From Anniella stebbinsi (Eukaryota > Chordata > Lepidosauria > Squamata > Anniellidae): 64,000 nucleotides of DNA. The stretch lies in NCBI GenBank assembly GCA_029215795.1, contig JARDYH010000007.1, positions 68,130,763 to 68,194,762 of the forward strand, read 5' to 3'. The translations under genes were made by a program, and so were the position numbers. Below, in pieces: positions 35,808-46,347 of this stretch; position 1 is the stretch's first letter; each line of letters opens with the position of its first letter. The notes under the pieces are model-generated. The model saw only the letters and a list, made by a program, of their open reading frames with translations, did no database searches and was not told where the DNA came from.

Positions 35808-36745
35808 CAAAATAAAAATATCTCTCCACTACATATCCATCTTGTAAGCTGATTTTTGGGCACCTTTTCTTGTCACTCACATCATCAATCCTTTGGGGGT
35901 TTGTCTCTGATTTCCCATCTCTATGAAAATCCACCCAATCTACCATCAGTGACTACTCATTCCCTTCATACTTAACACTGATCCCAACGAAACCCAAACA
36001 TCTCCAACCCTTGTTCAGGTGGATGGAAAAAAAGAGATTAGGGGCCAGGACTTTCTAGAGGGTAGTTCCAGTACCTTCTGAAAGGTAAAGAATTTGTACC
36101 AGAAGAAACAGGAACTAGCCACAAATATCCATGCCACCCAACTTCTGTGCAAGTTTTATAAACAGTATCCAAACCAACCAAGACTTGCTCCTTTTGGGGA
36201 GGATGCTTGTGGGGGAGGGAATGGGGTCATAACCCCTGAAGCCATGGAATACCCCAAGGAACATTCAGGGGAGGATGAAGTATAGGCTGCCCCACCTAAG
36301 AGAGAGCACCCTCACTACCTGCTCTGTGCTGGAGGATGTAGCCTTACCATTATTCTCTTACTCAGATGACTCTCCAACAGTGAGTTTCATCTCCTCAGTT
36401 TCTTAGGAGCCAATGAATACAGTATCAGGCAAGGGTCCTTTAAAAACCACAGTCCTTTCCTCCCAGAGAGGTGGGGGCCTGGTTAGCCTACATAAGGCTA
36501 CGAAAGGTTTCAGATGGCTTCAACTCCTTGCTGAGACAACATCTCTCCATAGCTAAGCCAGTGGAGGCCTACTGGGGGCTGTCCATGGTCCTGCTCAGAA
36601 AGATTTGCCTTCACCAGACTTGATTCAACCCTCTACTCCCCACCTTTATTTCCCTTGACTGGGCATTACCCTGCCTGCCCAGAAGAAACTCATCCTGACT
36701 GTTTTTGCTTCCCCTGCAAGCCTCAAGGCACAGCAGAACAAGATG
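32660..36745 (+). mobile_element. Decayed Ty3/gypsy chromovirus-type LTR retrotransposon
   Basis: A host-genome retrotransposon fragment with related long repeats at both ends. The 5' LTR-like block is about 32,660-33,747; it has an aataaaaactttg signal near 33,634 and ends tgtgaca. The 3' block (about 36,390-36,745) is truncated. Matching landmarks are 'tgctgagacaacatctctcc' and 'ctgtccatggtcctg'. Inside, in shifted frames, are an RT N-terminal remnant (about 34,755-34,910), an integrase core C-terminal part (about 34,940-35,370; 'QRHGFPDKLISD', 'NQQDNWTVLLPLTEYAYNSL') and a chromodomain-like tail (about 36,025-36,215). Gag, protease and most of RT/RNase H are missing or unrecognisable. Frameshifts and stops make it dead. 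A SINE sits inside at 35,528-35,806. Confidence 0.8.
35528..35806 (+). mobile_element. Sauria-type tRNA-derived SINE with (TA)n tail
   Basis: Complete SINE with a polymerase III A box (tggtgtagtgg, 35537-35547) and B box (ggttcaagtcc, 35578-35588). The conserved middle includes 'cactgggtgactttgagcca' and 'ctcacagggttgttgttgtg', and the end is 'aggtgggctataaatgtaat'. The tail has expanded into (TA)n (about 35,753-35,803). A perfect 8-bp target duplication ACAAAATA lies at 35520-35527 and 35807-35814. It is inserted in the gypsy element between the integrase and chromodomain regions. Confidence 0.9.
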
Positions 36746-37560
36746 TAGCGTTGCCAGTTCCAAGATGGCTGTATTTCCTGTTTCTCTAACTAAAGACTGG
36801 CTCCAAAAATGTCTTCTGTGTGAAGGCCTTTCACACTGGCATGCAGGCTTCTTCACCGCGCTCAAACAGCTCACCTCAGGCTGAGAAACATCTACTGGAA
36901 CAGGGAGCTGATGTGCCCAGAAGTCAACCTTAACATACATTTAGACAAAATAATTGCTCCTGAAAGGGAAACGCAGACGCCTGTGGAGGGAAATCCATCA
37001 GAGAAAATCTGCAAACATTGGATTGCACAATCAGACAACCATAGTGAAAGAATATTCACTCTGGGCAACTTCCTGGACTCTTGTTCCTTTCTCATGACTT
37101 GCATCTCTGAGGGGATATCACCTTACCCCGTAAGAAGGACCATTCTCAGCAAAGCAGTAGGCGCAGTTTGTTCCCAGTGTGGTGAAATGTCTGCTTCCCC
37201 CCTTACTGGATCCTTCGCTGTACTGACAGAATCACCTGGGAATGGGTGGATCACGGGGAAAGCCCACCCCCATCTGCATCACCAATCCCTGTGAGATGGG
37301 TTGGAGATGATGTGGGAACGTCCCCTGTGATTCGCTCATCCCACATGCATTAATCATTCATCCTGGGGTAGCATCTCACCCAGCTATGGGTACCAGAGAT
37401 TAACCAACTCCTAGGCAGGAAATCCCAGAGTTTTCTTCCTAGAAATGAAGCAATGCCCATCAAGGTGGATAGAAACATCCTAGGGAATGAACACAGAGGA
37501 CCTCCTCTTTAGTGCCGGGAAGATCCAAAGTGGGGTGAGGGTGTAGTTCTCCTTCAAAGA
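36746..37560. other. Intergenic, unassigned
   Basis: I see no exon or recognisable repeat. The reading frames at about 36,911-37,294 have no recognised product. The end of SLC8A2 transcription probably lies to the right of this stretch. Confidence 0.35.
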
Positions 37561-37577
37561 GGGATGCGCACACTTAT

Positions 37578-38577
37578 TTTAATGCCTTTTGTCAAGGCGA
37601 GCGAAGCAGGAGTTAAAAGCGGGTTACGTGGTTGTCTGAACTGAAGTCAACGCTTGTGGGCACGACCTCACCCAAAACAGGCAGGAGGCTTCTCTTGTCG
37701 ATCTGTGCGCCCACCTTCAAAATTGCAAAAAGGGGGAGGGGGCTATACTGAGGTCAAAACGTCCCCCCTTTTTTTGTCGCACTGAGGCCGGGCACTTCTC
37801 TCGGGCGTTAACGTAACCCCAACCCCGCAAACCATGTTCATTTTTTAAAACCGCAAGACGACGACGGGAAACATCAGATTGTGAAAGAGGGGAGAATAAA
37901 CGGCAAAACCCCTCTACATCCCTGCTGCCGTGGGATACACAGGGTCCTCCACCCATCCCGTATGTCCCCCACTTCCAAAAAGAGGGTGCGGGCAAGTGTT
38001 TCAGAATAACCTTTGAGGGCGAGGGGCATTTGTTCCCCGCTGGTCCTGGTGGTTCTAGCTGCAGTACAACTTTAGAACCCTTGGGGGGTGCTTTAGTAGA
38101 AGCGTTACAGGGTCCTTTGGTAAGGGCAGGCAGCCATTGGGTGTTAAAAGAGAACACACGCATACACCCACCCACCCACTGCTCCACCCCACTTGGATTG
38201 CACACCTAGTTCTTGTGTGTAGGAGACCCCGGTATTGGAATGTAGCTGCCCCCTTGCTACCGTTGGGGTGAGAAGGGGCAGAAGAAGAAGCTTCCTGCTT
38301 TAACTGCAAGCAGAGGAGAGGGGGAAACAAGCCACAATCAGGAGACGGCCTGAAAAATTTGGTGACCAGTGATGGGTCAGGCGTCTGCTCTTGTGGTGAG
38401 GGGAGAGAGGGTATTCCTTGTCCCACGTGGATGATGCTTAAAAGAAAAAGAAAGAGAATGCTCTGAATGGTGGAGAAAGGACCACAGTAAGTGTCTCTTT
38501 GTTCAGAGCGCCCTCTTGTGGCCAACTTCCTCTCCGGCATCCTGCCCCCGCACTGTGGTCCTCAGGGTCGGTGGTCC
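37578..38577 (-). other. SLC8A2: SLC8A2 3' UTR region (inferred)
   Basis: Sequence following the SLC8A2 stop codon on the - strand. The limit chosen is a variant poly(A) hexamer (ATTAAA on the - strand, 37578-37583). I found no AATAAA on the - strand before the LTR remnant at about 36,650. The true 3' end is uncertain. Reading frames here on either strand show no known domain. Confidence 0.35.
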
Positions 38578-38954
38578 TCAGAAGCCCTTGATGTGGCAGT
38601 AGGCCTCAAGACCGGAGAAGAGGATGTAGAGGAGCCAAAGGCCCACGAAGAGGCAAGTGGTAAGGATTTTGGCGGTTCGGGGCCCCCCCAGCTCGCCCCC
38701 TATGTGCGGCCGGCGCCGGTACATGAGGACGCTGACACAAACGAAGGCGAAGATGGTGAAGAGGGTGACGGAGAAGGCCATGGTGCCCGTCTGCACCTCA
38801 AAGTTTTTCCCTTGGAAGGCCCAGTAAATGGCCGCCACAGACCAGGCGACACCCAAGCCCAGAAAGACGTTCACTGCGTTGCTTCCTGTCACGTTGCCGA
38901 TGGAGGCGTCTGCGCACTGATCCTGCAGGGCAGCCACTTTGCTGGCAAAGGTAT
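38578..38954 (-). CDS. SLC8A2: SLC8A2 (NCX2) last coding exon
   Basis: Last coding exon of the plasma-membrane Na+/Ca2+ exchanger NCX2, which extrudes one Ca2+ for three Na+ in neurons. The acceptor is ttccctcag. The exon completes a split Asp codon (G|AT) and reads DTFASKVAALQDQCADASIG, then the alpha-2 ion-binding core GNVTGSNAVNVFLGLGVAWS. The last transmembrane helices follow, with YRRRPHIGGELGGPR between them, and the normal C-terminus LEAYCHIKGF and TGA. The Asp of GTSIPD and the Asn/Ser of GNVTGSNAVN are the transport-site residues known for this family. The CADASIG and VAALQDQ versions match NCX2 rather than NCX1 (YADASIG). Confidence 0.97.
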
Positions 38955-38996
38955 CTGAGGGAAGAGAAGAGCTGTGAGATACACCCCAAAAGCACC

Positions 38997-39105
38997 CAGT
39001 GGAGGCTGATGGCTCCGACGTCAGCGGAGAGGCGAATCCGGTCCGGGTTTCAGTCGGAACCAGTCAGAACTCTGAAGGAGCTATCCAAGGTGCTCCATCA
39101 GAGCT
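38997..39105. mobile_element. Half copy of the CAGTGGAGG palindromic element
   Basis: The left arm only, from cagtggaggctgatggctcc through 'gggtttcagtcggaaccagt' and 'aaggagctatccaaggtgc', 43 bp into the last SLC8A2 intron. Confidence 0.7.
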
Positions 39106-40097
39106 ACCAGCCACTAGTGATACCCTGGAGTCGCAGGCGGTGCACCAAGGGGACCACCACCAGGAAGGCACTCCAATGATGAAAAGGAAAGCAGATGACC
39201 AAGTCACAACAGTGCCTGCTTATCATGGGCTTTGCCTTTCCAACATTACGGAGACAACTCTAATCCTTCAGGGGCTGCCTGCAACGTAACAGAATGTAGA
39301 TGCTTTAAAACTTTCCTCCATAAACGTCACAAGACATACAACTGTATGCTTATCAATTGCCTATGTAGCTCTGAATGTACTCACTTGTATGAGAGCCACG
39401 GCGACTTCATGCTGTATGTCTTACGCCTATTATGGAGGACAGTTTTTAAACTGTATAATCCTCTAGGTTGCAGGCAGCCCATAAAGCGAGAGTGGGCAAT
39501 TAGCCAATAGGTACTAGCCTCCATGTGCGGAGGAATTATACCGCTGAGTCAGTGTTGTAGTGGAGGGTGTGCATCTCGGGACCTTTCAGAACAGGAGTGA
39601 TGACATTATGTGCCAGAGCACCAGAGTAATCGACATACCCTCCTACCTGTGCCAAGTGAATGAAGTAATAACGAGGCTTTCAAGTTTTACTATGGGTTTT
39701 TGGCATATCAGCATAGAGGGAGTTAGAGGACAAAGGAAATAATCAAGCAGAGGCAGAAGGCTTCTCTCCCTTTCTTAAATGGGGTTCCTATGATGTTAGG
39801 AACTCCTAGACATTTAAATGGTAACACATCAGGGCAAAATTGTTTGCATTTCTAATTAAAAGCTAATGGTTGCATTTCATCTGGCTAAAGATCTTTGATT
39901 AAAGAAGGTCTTTGATTAAAGCTCAATGTGTTTTGTAACTAGAGCATGTGCAGACAGATATGAGCACGGCTAGATTCAATGGAGCTAGCTCCCAGGTAAT
40001 GCATAGGATTGCTGTCACACCCCATAAACTTACTTATGAGATTTCATTAGTGTTTTGTTTGAGATGTTTGAGTGTTATGAGGGAGTTTCTCACCATA
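39106..40097. other. SLC8A2 intron, unassigned
   Basis: I recognise no exon or repeat family between the half palindrome and the GC-rich hAT element. Confidence 0.4.
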
Positions 40098-40105
40098 GTT
40101 TTAAC

Positions 40106-41393
40106 TAGGGGTGTGCACGGACCCCCTGGATCGGATCGGGACCCGGATCGGGACCTCCAATTTTGTCCCGGACCGGTTCGGACAAAATCGGAGGCCCCCC
40201 GGACCGGATCGAGTCTGATCCCGACCCAAAAATCGTACATTTTTGGATCGGCCGCCATTTTTTTCCCCATAGACTTGCATTGCAATGCAAGTCTATGAGG
40301 AAAAAATGGCGGCGGGTGGGTAAGGGGGGGCCTAACTCCCTCCCCCCCCGGGGCCGTCCGCTGTGGACGGCCCCGGCAGGTAAACCCCCTCCCCCGCGCT
40401 CCCTACCCCCCCTGGGGCCGCCCGCTTCCATCCGCTGGCGCCCGCGGGCGCCAGCGGATAGAAGCGGACGGCTCCGGGGGGGGGGGGTAAGCCCCCTTCC
40501 CCGCCACTGCTTACCTTCTCGGCCCGTCCGGCGCCGGCAGCTACTACCAGCGGGCTCCGCGGCCTACTCTCGAGTAGCGCGCCGGGTGATGACATCACCC
40601 GGCGCGCCACCCTGGAGCAGGCCGCGGAGCCTGCTGGTAGTAGTAGGCGCCGGCGCCGGACGGGAGCCGCCGGGCCGGGCAGGTAAGGGCCCCCCTCCCC
40701 CCTCCCCCCTCCGCGCGCCCCCTCCTCCCCTCCACGCACCCCCTCCTTACCTTCCCGGCCCGGCGGCTCCCGTCCGGCGCCGGCGCCTACTACTTCCAGC
40801 AGGCTCCGCGGCCTGCTCTAGAGTAGCGCGCCGGGTGATGACATCACCCGGCGCGCCACCCTAGAGCAGGCCGCGGAGCCTGCTGGGAGTAGTAGGCGCC
40901 GGCGCCGGACGGGAGCCGCCGGGCCGGGCAGGTAAGGACCCCCCTCCCCCCTCCCCCCTCCGCGCGCCCCCTCCTCCCCTCCACGCACCCCCTCCTTACC
41001 TTCCCGGCCCGGTGGCTCCCGGCCGGCGCCGGCGCCTACTACTACCAGCAGGCTCCGCGGCCTGCTCTAGAGTAGCGCGCCGGGTGATGACATCACCCGG
41101 CGCGCCACCCTAGAGCAGGCCGCGGAGCCTGCTAGTAGTAGTAGGCGCCGGCGCCGGACGGGAGCCACCGGGCCGAGAAGGTAAGTGCCCCCCTCCTCCC
41201 CCCCCCGCTGTCCACTTTCCCCCCCCGCTGTCCGCCGATCCGCCGATCCGCCGAACCGGTTCGGAGCTTTTTCGGACCGGTTCGGATTGGATCGGCCGAT
41301 CCAGCTGCGGGATCGGAAATCGGATAATTTATCCGATTTCCCACTGGACCGGACTCGGATCGTGGATCGGGTCCGATCCAGTGCACATCCCTA
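40106..41393. mobile_element. GC-rich hAT-type element with three palindromic units
   Basis: Ends are TAGGGGTGTGCAC and GTGCACATCCCTA, with a perfect 8-bp target duplication GTTTTAAC (40098-40105 and 41394-41401). The terminal repeats are shared with the element at 27,277. A subterminal ggatcgg-rich block lies at each end. The interior has three hairpin units centred near 40,591, 40,840 and 41,089 (spacing 249 bp each). Each is a long palindrome around 'ggtgatgacatcacc' with arms containing 'gcaggctccgcggcctgctc' and 'ggcgccggcgcc'. No transposase is present. It lies in the last SLC8A2 intron. Confidence 0.9.
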
Positions 41394-41621
41394 GTTTTAA
41401 CACCTGTGAGTTTCAAGAATACAAAAACAGGATCTATCCATCTATCTCCTGGGGGCGTGGCTATGGATTCTCCTTGGGGGCGTGGCTATGGGACTGTCAC
41501 GCTGAGCTTCTGCACTTCAAAAACGTACCACTACGCCACTGCCCTGAATACTTGAATGCTCGGGGACAAACAAACAGCAGCAGATGGTTTGAAAACATTT
41601 GACTGGTTGATATATGCTAGG

Positions 41622-41745
41622 CTAGGTTTATTTATTTATTTATTTATTACATTTGTATACCGCCCCATAGCCGAAGCTCTCTGGGCGGTTTACATAGGAT
41701 TAAAACAATTAAAAACAATATACAAAAAATTAAAACTGCCTTTAC
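41622..41745 (-). mobile_element. L2-like LINE 3' tail (family B)
   Basis: Reversed tail with (TTTA)n, 'taccgccccatagccgaagc' and 'tctctgggcggtttacatag', ending about 40 bp beyond the donor of the 41,786-42,061 exon. Confidence 0.75.
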
Positions 41746-41785
41746 TTTGATCCACAACACAATTCTTACGTTCTCCTGATCATAC

Positions 41786-42061
41786 CTGGTATGGAAGTGC
41801 CAAGAGCCACAAACACCACAGCATTGACCGAGTCCTTGAGGCCGACGGTGCAGCCGAAGTGGGAGGCCAGGTCACCGATGAGGGCCGTCAGCATCCCGAT
41901 CACCAGGATGCTGACGCTGAAGCAGGCCCAGCCGTTCCAGTACTCGGTGGGCGGTACGCAGGCGAAGAGAACCTTCCAGAAGACGGTCAGGAAGTGCATG
42001 ACATAGTCAAAGCAGGACGGAAGCCGCTCCTCACGCCCATCTTCCTCATCTTCCTCATCAC
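41786..42061 (-). CDS. SLC8A2: SLC8A2 (NCX2) exon: end of loop, membrane helices and alpha-2 start
   Basis: A 276-nt exon with acceptor ctaccctag and donor gtatga, in phase on both sides. It encodes an acidic linker (DEEDEEDGREERLP), then SCFDYVMHFLTVFWKVLFAC and the membrane segment running through WACFSVSILVIGMLTALIGD. The final part, LASHFGCTVGLKDSVNAVVF and VALGTSIP, starts the alpha-2 repeat. The following Asp, essential for ion binding, is split across the intron (G|AT). The ACVPPTEY and NAVVF versions fit NCX2. Confidence 0.97.
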
Positions 42062-42867
42062 CTAGGGTAGGACAAGTCAGAGTTCAGGACAGGTCCAGAT
42101 TTACGGACAAGCTAAACAAGCTACAGCTTAGGGCCTCACATCACGAGGGGCCTCCCATAAGCAAGAAAGGGGGGGAACGTTTATAACATTACACGACTAT
42201 CAAATTCCGTCGAATTGTACAGCCCGTATTTTGCATTTAAAAGCGAAAGAAATATTTGAAGAGGGAAGGGACTCACCCATGTTATAGCTCAGGGCCACAA
42301 CAAGTTTAAATCCGGCCCTGGTTAGGGACTTGGCTGGGGGCAGGAGTGTAGCGGAGCAAAGGCTCATGGGAATGCACTGCTAGGACTTTTTGGTTAGCTG
42401 GGACACTGGCGTCATCTGGCAACCCCCTCCCAATTCTCTGCTCCCTCTGAGCTTGGCTGGAATCCTCGCAGTAGCTGGGAGGAAATTAGTTTCCCCAGAA
42501 ACAATCTATTGGTGGTTCCCTGCTCTAACGCAAAGCATTTGGGGTACCTTGGTCTTGAATGGGCAGTTAAGATCCATTCGCTTTGCAAAAGACCTGCTCC
42601 TGCTGGAGATAAAACCACTAGAACCAGTTTGTGGATACGGCTCAACACCGCGGCCTGCATTTTTGGACTCTTTGTGCGAATTAGACCATTTCCCTCTGCA
42701 ATTTTGCACAAATTGTGCTATTTACGCCCGCGACGTTATGCAACCTCGACCCCACCGGAGAGGCCCCAGGTTTCAGGAATTATCACACGGCTTGGCTTGG
42801 AAATGCGAGGGATCTGTCAGCCCCCAAAAGGGCCAGATTTCCCTGCAATGGACAACCCTAATTCTGA

Positions 42868-42925
42868 CAGACATCCGGAACGGATTCACTGCCCCACTGA
42901 CATCATAGCCACCAGCTTCCACCGC
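42868..42925. mobile_element. Fragment of the CAGTGGAGG palindromic element
   Basis: Right end only: 'ggattcactgccccactgac' and 'atcatagccaccagcttcca'. Confidence 0.5.
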
Positions 42926-43166
42926 ATCTCAGAGGATTATGGTGGCCATTTCTTTCATTATTATTTTTCACTGGTCCTGCCCTTGTGCCTTTAACCGCAA
43001 CTGGACTTGCAGAAATGAAAGAGGTGACGCTTTCTGCCTTCCTTTCAATTCCATGCCTGAAACAGCTTCACCTGCCCAGTTTAGGCAGCGCAGGTACAGG
43101 AGCCCTGCCAGAAAAAACTAACGCAATGTCCGTGTACTGAATTATGCACTCAGGGTCCCAAAATGC

Positions 43167-43193
43167 TGTGTGTGTGTGTGTGTGTGTGTGTGT
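43167..43193 (+). repeat. (TG)n microsatellite
   Basis: About 13 TG units, continuing into a short imperfect 'tacatgtatgtacacacatg' palindrome. Confidence 0.95.
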
Positions 43194-43860
43194 ACATGTA
43201 TGTACACACATGTATGATAGAGACCATCAAAATAAGCACATCACTTCTATCATGTGTCATCTTGGCCAGTAGAGGGTGCAACTGCCACACCACATAATCT
43301 GTGGAAAATCCACTGTCGCCAATTTTAACGTCTTTTTTCTACCTGCGTGGGCTGTACAGAGGGAGGCAGCAATGAAGGCGGTATGTGTTGGGGGACAGGA
43401 ACGGAAGGCAGCCCTACAGGACAGTACGAATGAGTCCACCTGCAGACCCTGTTATAGCCATGAGGGTCAGGAACGGTATCTTCGAGTGTAGGATTACGCA
43501 AGCTTTTACGTTTTACAGAACTCTTCATTTGCCATAAAAACAAAAATGAAAAAAGAGGCGCAAACGTCAAGCGTGAAGAGCTGCATTCTTCACATGATGC
43601 AGTTTTCCATTTTGGTTGACGAATTTACATGTCTTTCGTGGATTTCCGGAGGAAGCGATGAAGAGCCCTATGAAACTCAAAAGCTTGTTTCCTTTTCAAT
43701 CAACGTATGTCAATTTCATCCTCCGCTTCAGCACTTCCCAAGCAAAGCGAGTGGAGGAGGGGGAGGGGGATTGACAAGTTTACGGCTGCCGTGGTGGGTG
43801 TGGCCAGCCGCAATAGGCTCATTTCCCAGAAGGCAAACTGGCAAGACTAAAAGAACAGTG

Positions 43861-43958
43861 AGGGTGCAATCCTATGCATGCTTAGGCAGAAAAAGTCCTA
43901 CAACTCCCAGCATGGGAATTGTCTGACTTTTTCTGTCTAAACATGCTTAGGATTGCAC
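43861..43958. mobile_element. Palindromic miniature element, GGTGCAATCCTATGCATG family
   Basis: Left arm 'agggtgcaatcctatgcatg' with 'cttaggcagaaaaagtccta', right arm 'gactttttctgtctaaacat' and 'gcttaggattgcact'. Confidence 0.65.
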
Positions 43959-44075
43959 TGGGACTTGCCCTAGACCTAAGTACAGGGAAGAGGGTCCGAA
44001 ACATGAAAACACTCTTATGAACCCAAACAAGGGTGCTGTTGAAGGTCAACATTTCACTCACTTTGCAGCATGACA

Positions 44076-44082
<7 letters not shown>

Positions 44083-44113
<31 letters not shown>
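44083..44113 (+). repeat. (GT)n microsatellite
   Basis: About 15 GT units in an SLC8A2 intron. Confidence 0.95.
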
Positions 44114-44116
<3 letters not shown>

Positions 44117-44261
44117 ACAAAAATCTTAATAGAGCCCCTCGACTTTTTCCATGTTGCTTCCCCACATCATGCAGCAAACATGAATCCAGAACACCAGCCG
44201 AGGGAGGGGGAAGCTTCTCCTCTGTAGGTAGGTGCGTCACATTCTCTGCCATCACTTTACA

Positions 44262-44575
44262 CAACTTGAAAGGTTGTCACACAGAGGAGGGCCAGGATCT
44301 CTTCTCGATCATCCCAGAGTGCAGGACGCAGAATAATGGGCTCATGTTACAGGAAGCCAGATTCCGGCTGGACATCAGGAAAAACATCCTGTTAGAGCAG
44401 GACGACAATGGAACCCATGACCTAGGGAGGTCGTGGGCTCTCCCACACTAGAGGCAGTGAAGAGGCAGGCGGACAGCCATCTGTCAGGGAAGCTTTAAGG
44501 TGGACTCCTGCATTGAGCAGGGGGTTGGACTCGATGGCCCTGTAGGCCTAGTTTACTAGTCTATGATTCTATGAA
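44262..44575 (+). mobile_element. CR1 LINE 3' end
   Basis: Shows 'gaggagggccaggatctctt', 'agccagattccggctggaca', 'gcagggggttggactcgatg' and 'tctatgattctatgaat'. Antisense to SLC8A2. Confidence 0.88.
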
Positions 44576-44799
44576 TCTGTGAAAAAGGCTTTAATCAACG
44601 GGCAAAGAACGTGTGCATTTCAAAGATGCACACAACAGACGGCAACAAAAAATATGTGCAAAACTATCCGTGGATTTTCATGTGAAAAGAAAAAGCGCAA
44701 CGGACCTGAGTGGGAACAAATTTGAGATGGAATTCGGAGAATTTTGGCGAGCCCATGTTTCGCTGACCTGCACATCCCAAAATTCTACTTTAAAGCATA

Positions 44800-44940
44800 A
44801 GAATTATTTCTAAGTTTGCATCTGTGCATATAAATTAGCATATGCAAATGTTATGCAAATCACCACCCTCTTCCGTCCTCTGTTTTTGCCGATGCATTTC
44901 CTTTCTTTGGGGCAATTTTTAAGCGGCCACCCTACCCCAG
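44800..44940. repeat. Octamer-bearing dispersed repeat
   Basis: Contains 'ttatttctaagtttgcatct', 'ataaattagcatatgcaaat' and 'gttatgcaaatcaccaccct', with two ATGCAAAT octamers. Shared with 20,210 and 25,160. Confidence 0.55.
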
Positions 44941-45848
44941 GAAGCTGTGTTTGTTTGCATTACTTGCTCTTCTGTGGAACTGAGGCATAGATTTAGGCTT
45001 CTTTGCATCCCAGGGGCAGATTAGCAACTTGGAGAGACCGAGACTAAAGCTCTACATGAAGGAAATCGCCTTATTGACTCAAAAAGGGGAGTCTGAAAGC
45101 ATGAAGGAATGAGAGGCAGAGGTGGAGAAAGGTGTGGGTGGATGGCTGTGCCGGAGTGGGGTGGGGGAATAATATAATCCCCCCCTCTTTTTCCTTTGCT
45201 AGCATTGAAAACACCCACAGTTTTATAGCAGGCACTGTCATTTTAAGAGATTTCAGGATGGCAGTAAACCCATGCGACGTTCAGGCTGCCTTTATTTGTT
45301 TACTTCTAAAAGGAATTTCTAGATTCCTTGGTTGAGAAGAACAACATAGGTTTAGGCCATCTGACTTAGTCATCAGTGCAAAATCCATTTTCTTTTTCCA
45401 AGGCTCATTATCTGGGTTTGGGTTAGGGTGGGGGAAAGAGGGAGCAGAAAGAAATCTTTTTAACATGTGAACTCTGTCCTGTCTGCATTAAAGCAGGTTA
45501 GCGGTTCTAAAACCTCCATGTACTGGGTACCACTGCTCTGGTTTGCTTCTCCCTCGTGGACCACCCTGTTCTCATACAATGACCACCAGGTAGTCATGCT
45601 AAGCAAACCTCAGCTCCTTCTGCCCTCCAATGCAGCAGTCCAGGGCATGCAGTGAAAGAAGAGATGAGGGTTTCTCTTCCTGTTGGGGAGGAGCCATAAC
45701 AGTCTTGTCTCTCTTAGCTCAAGGTTCCCAGGGGAGCCAATCTGAATTGGTGGCTCTTCCTAGACGAGCAGGGCAGAGTCAAGTCTAATGAAGCAGAGTC
45801 AAGACTGGCTGTGCTGGATAGCAAGGCAAAGTCAGACTAAGCAGGGCC

Positions 45849-46206
45849 TGTCAGGACCCTGGACAGCTCTATGATGGCTAGAACACACTCAGGAAGAGCT
45901 GTTGTCTCAGTGACATGCAGAGATCTTCTGAGGCTTATGAAGGCTGGCTGATCTGGGCCTGCTGTTAACCCCCATCCCACCCCCCAGGAGCTGTCTGTCT
46001 CTTAAAGGGCCATTGCTTGGTTCTACAGCTGCTGACTCCTCTGGCACAGAGGTTGATGAGGACTGCATTGGGGGTGGGGTGCCCTCTGAGTTTGGTAAAG
46101 CTACATCCTCCGATTTGGAAGGTCCTGGAGCAACAGACGATGGTCCCCCGGACATTTCCTCCTGCACCTCAGAGCCAGAGGGGGGATCAAGGCTGGAGAA
46201 CATGAC
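45849..46206 (+). mobile_element. Possible solo LTR
   Basis: Begins tgtcaggaccctgg and ends gagaacatgaca, with the TG...CA ends and roughly the size expected of a gypsy-type LTR. Its composition resembles the 5' LTR-like block at 33,100-33,400. No target duplication or poly(A) signal was confirmed, so this call is weak. Confidence 0.25.
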
Positions 46207-46300
46207 ATCAGCTCAATGGCAGGGCAGCTGCCTTATCTGCTTAAGGTCCTGGGTTCAGTCCCTGGCATTTTCAGTTACAAGAGAAGTGGGATTATGAGAA
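46206..46300 (+). mobile_element. tRNA-derived SINE fragment
   Basis: Shows 'tcagctcaatggcagggcag' and a B-box-like 'gggttcagtccctggcattt', as in the 14,583 SINE family. Confidence 0.5.
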
Positions 46301-46347
46301 CAGACTCTCTCAATATCCCCGAGCTGGTTCATGTATGGATCACCTAC

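Noticed and set aside
37717..38540. Overlapping 160-aa - strand frames after the SLC8A2 stop.
   Set aside because: They lie in the presumed 3' UTR, no domain is recognised and there is no splice evidence.
40163..40864. A 233-aa + strand reading frame rich in Pro, Arg and Gly.
   Set aside because: It lies wholly in the GC-rich hAT hairpin units, where stop codons are rare by composition. It repeats with the units and has no domain.
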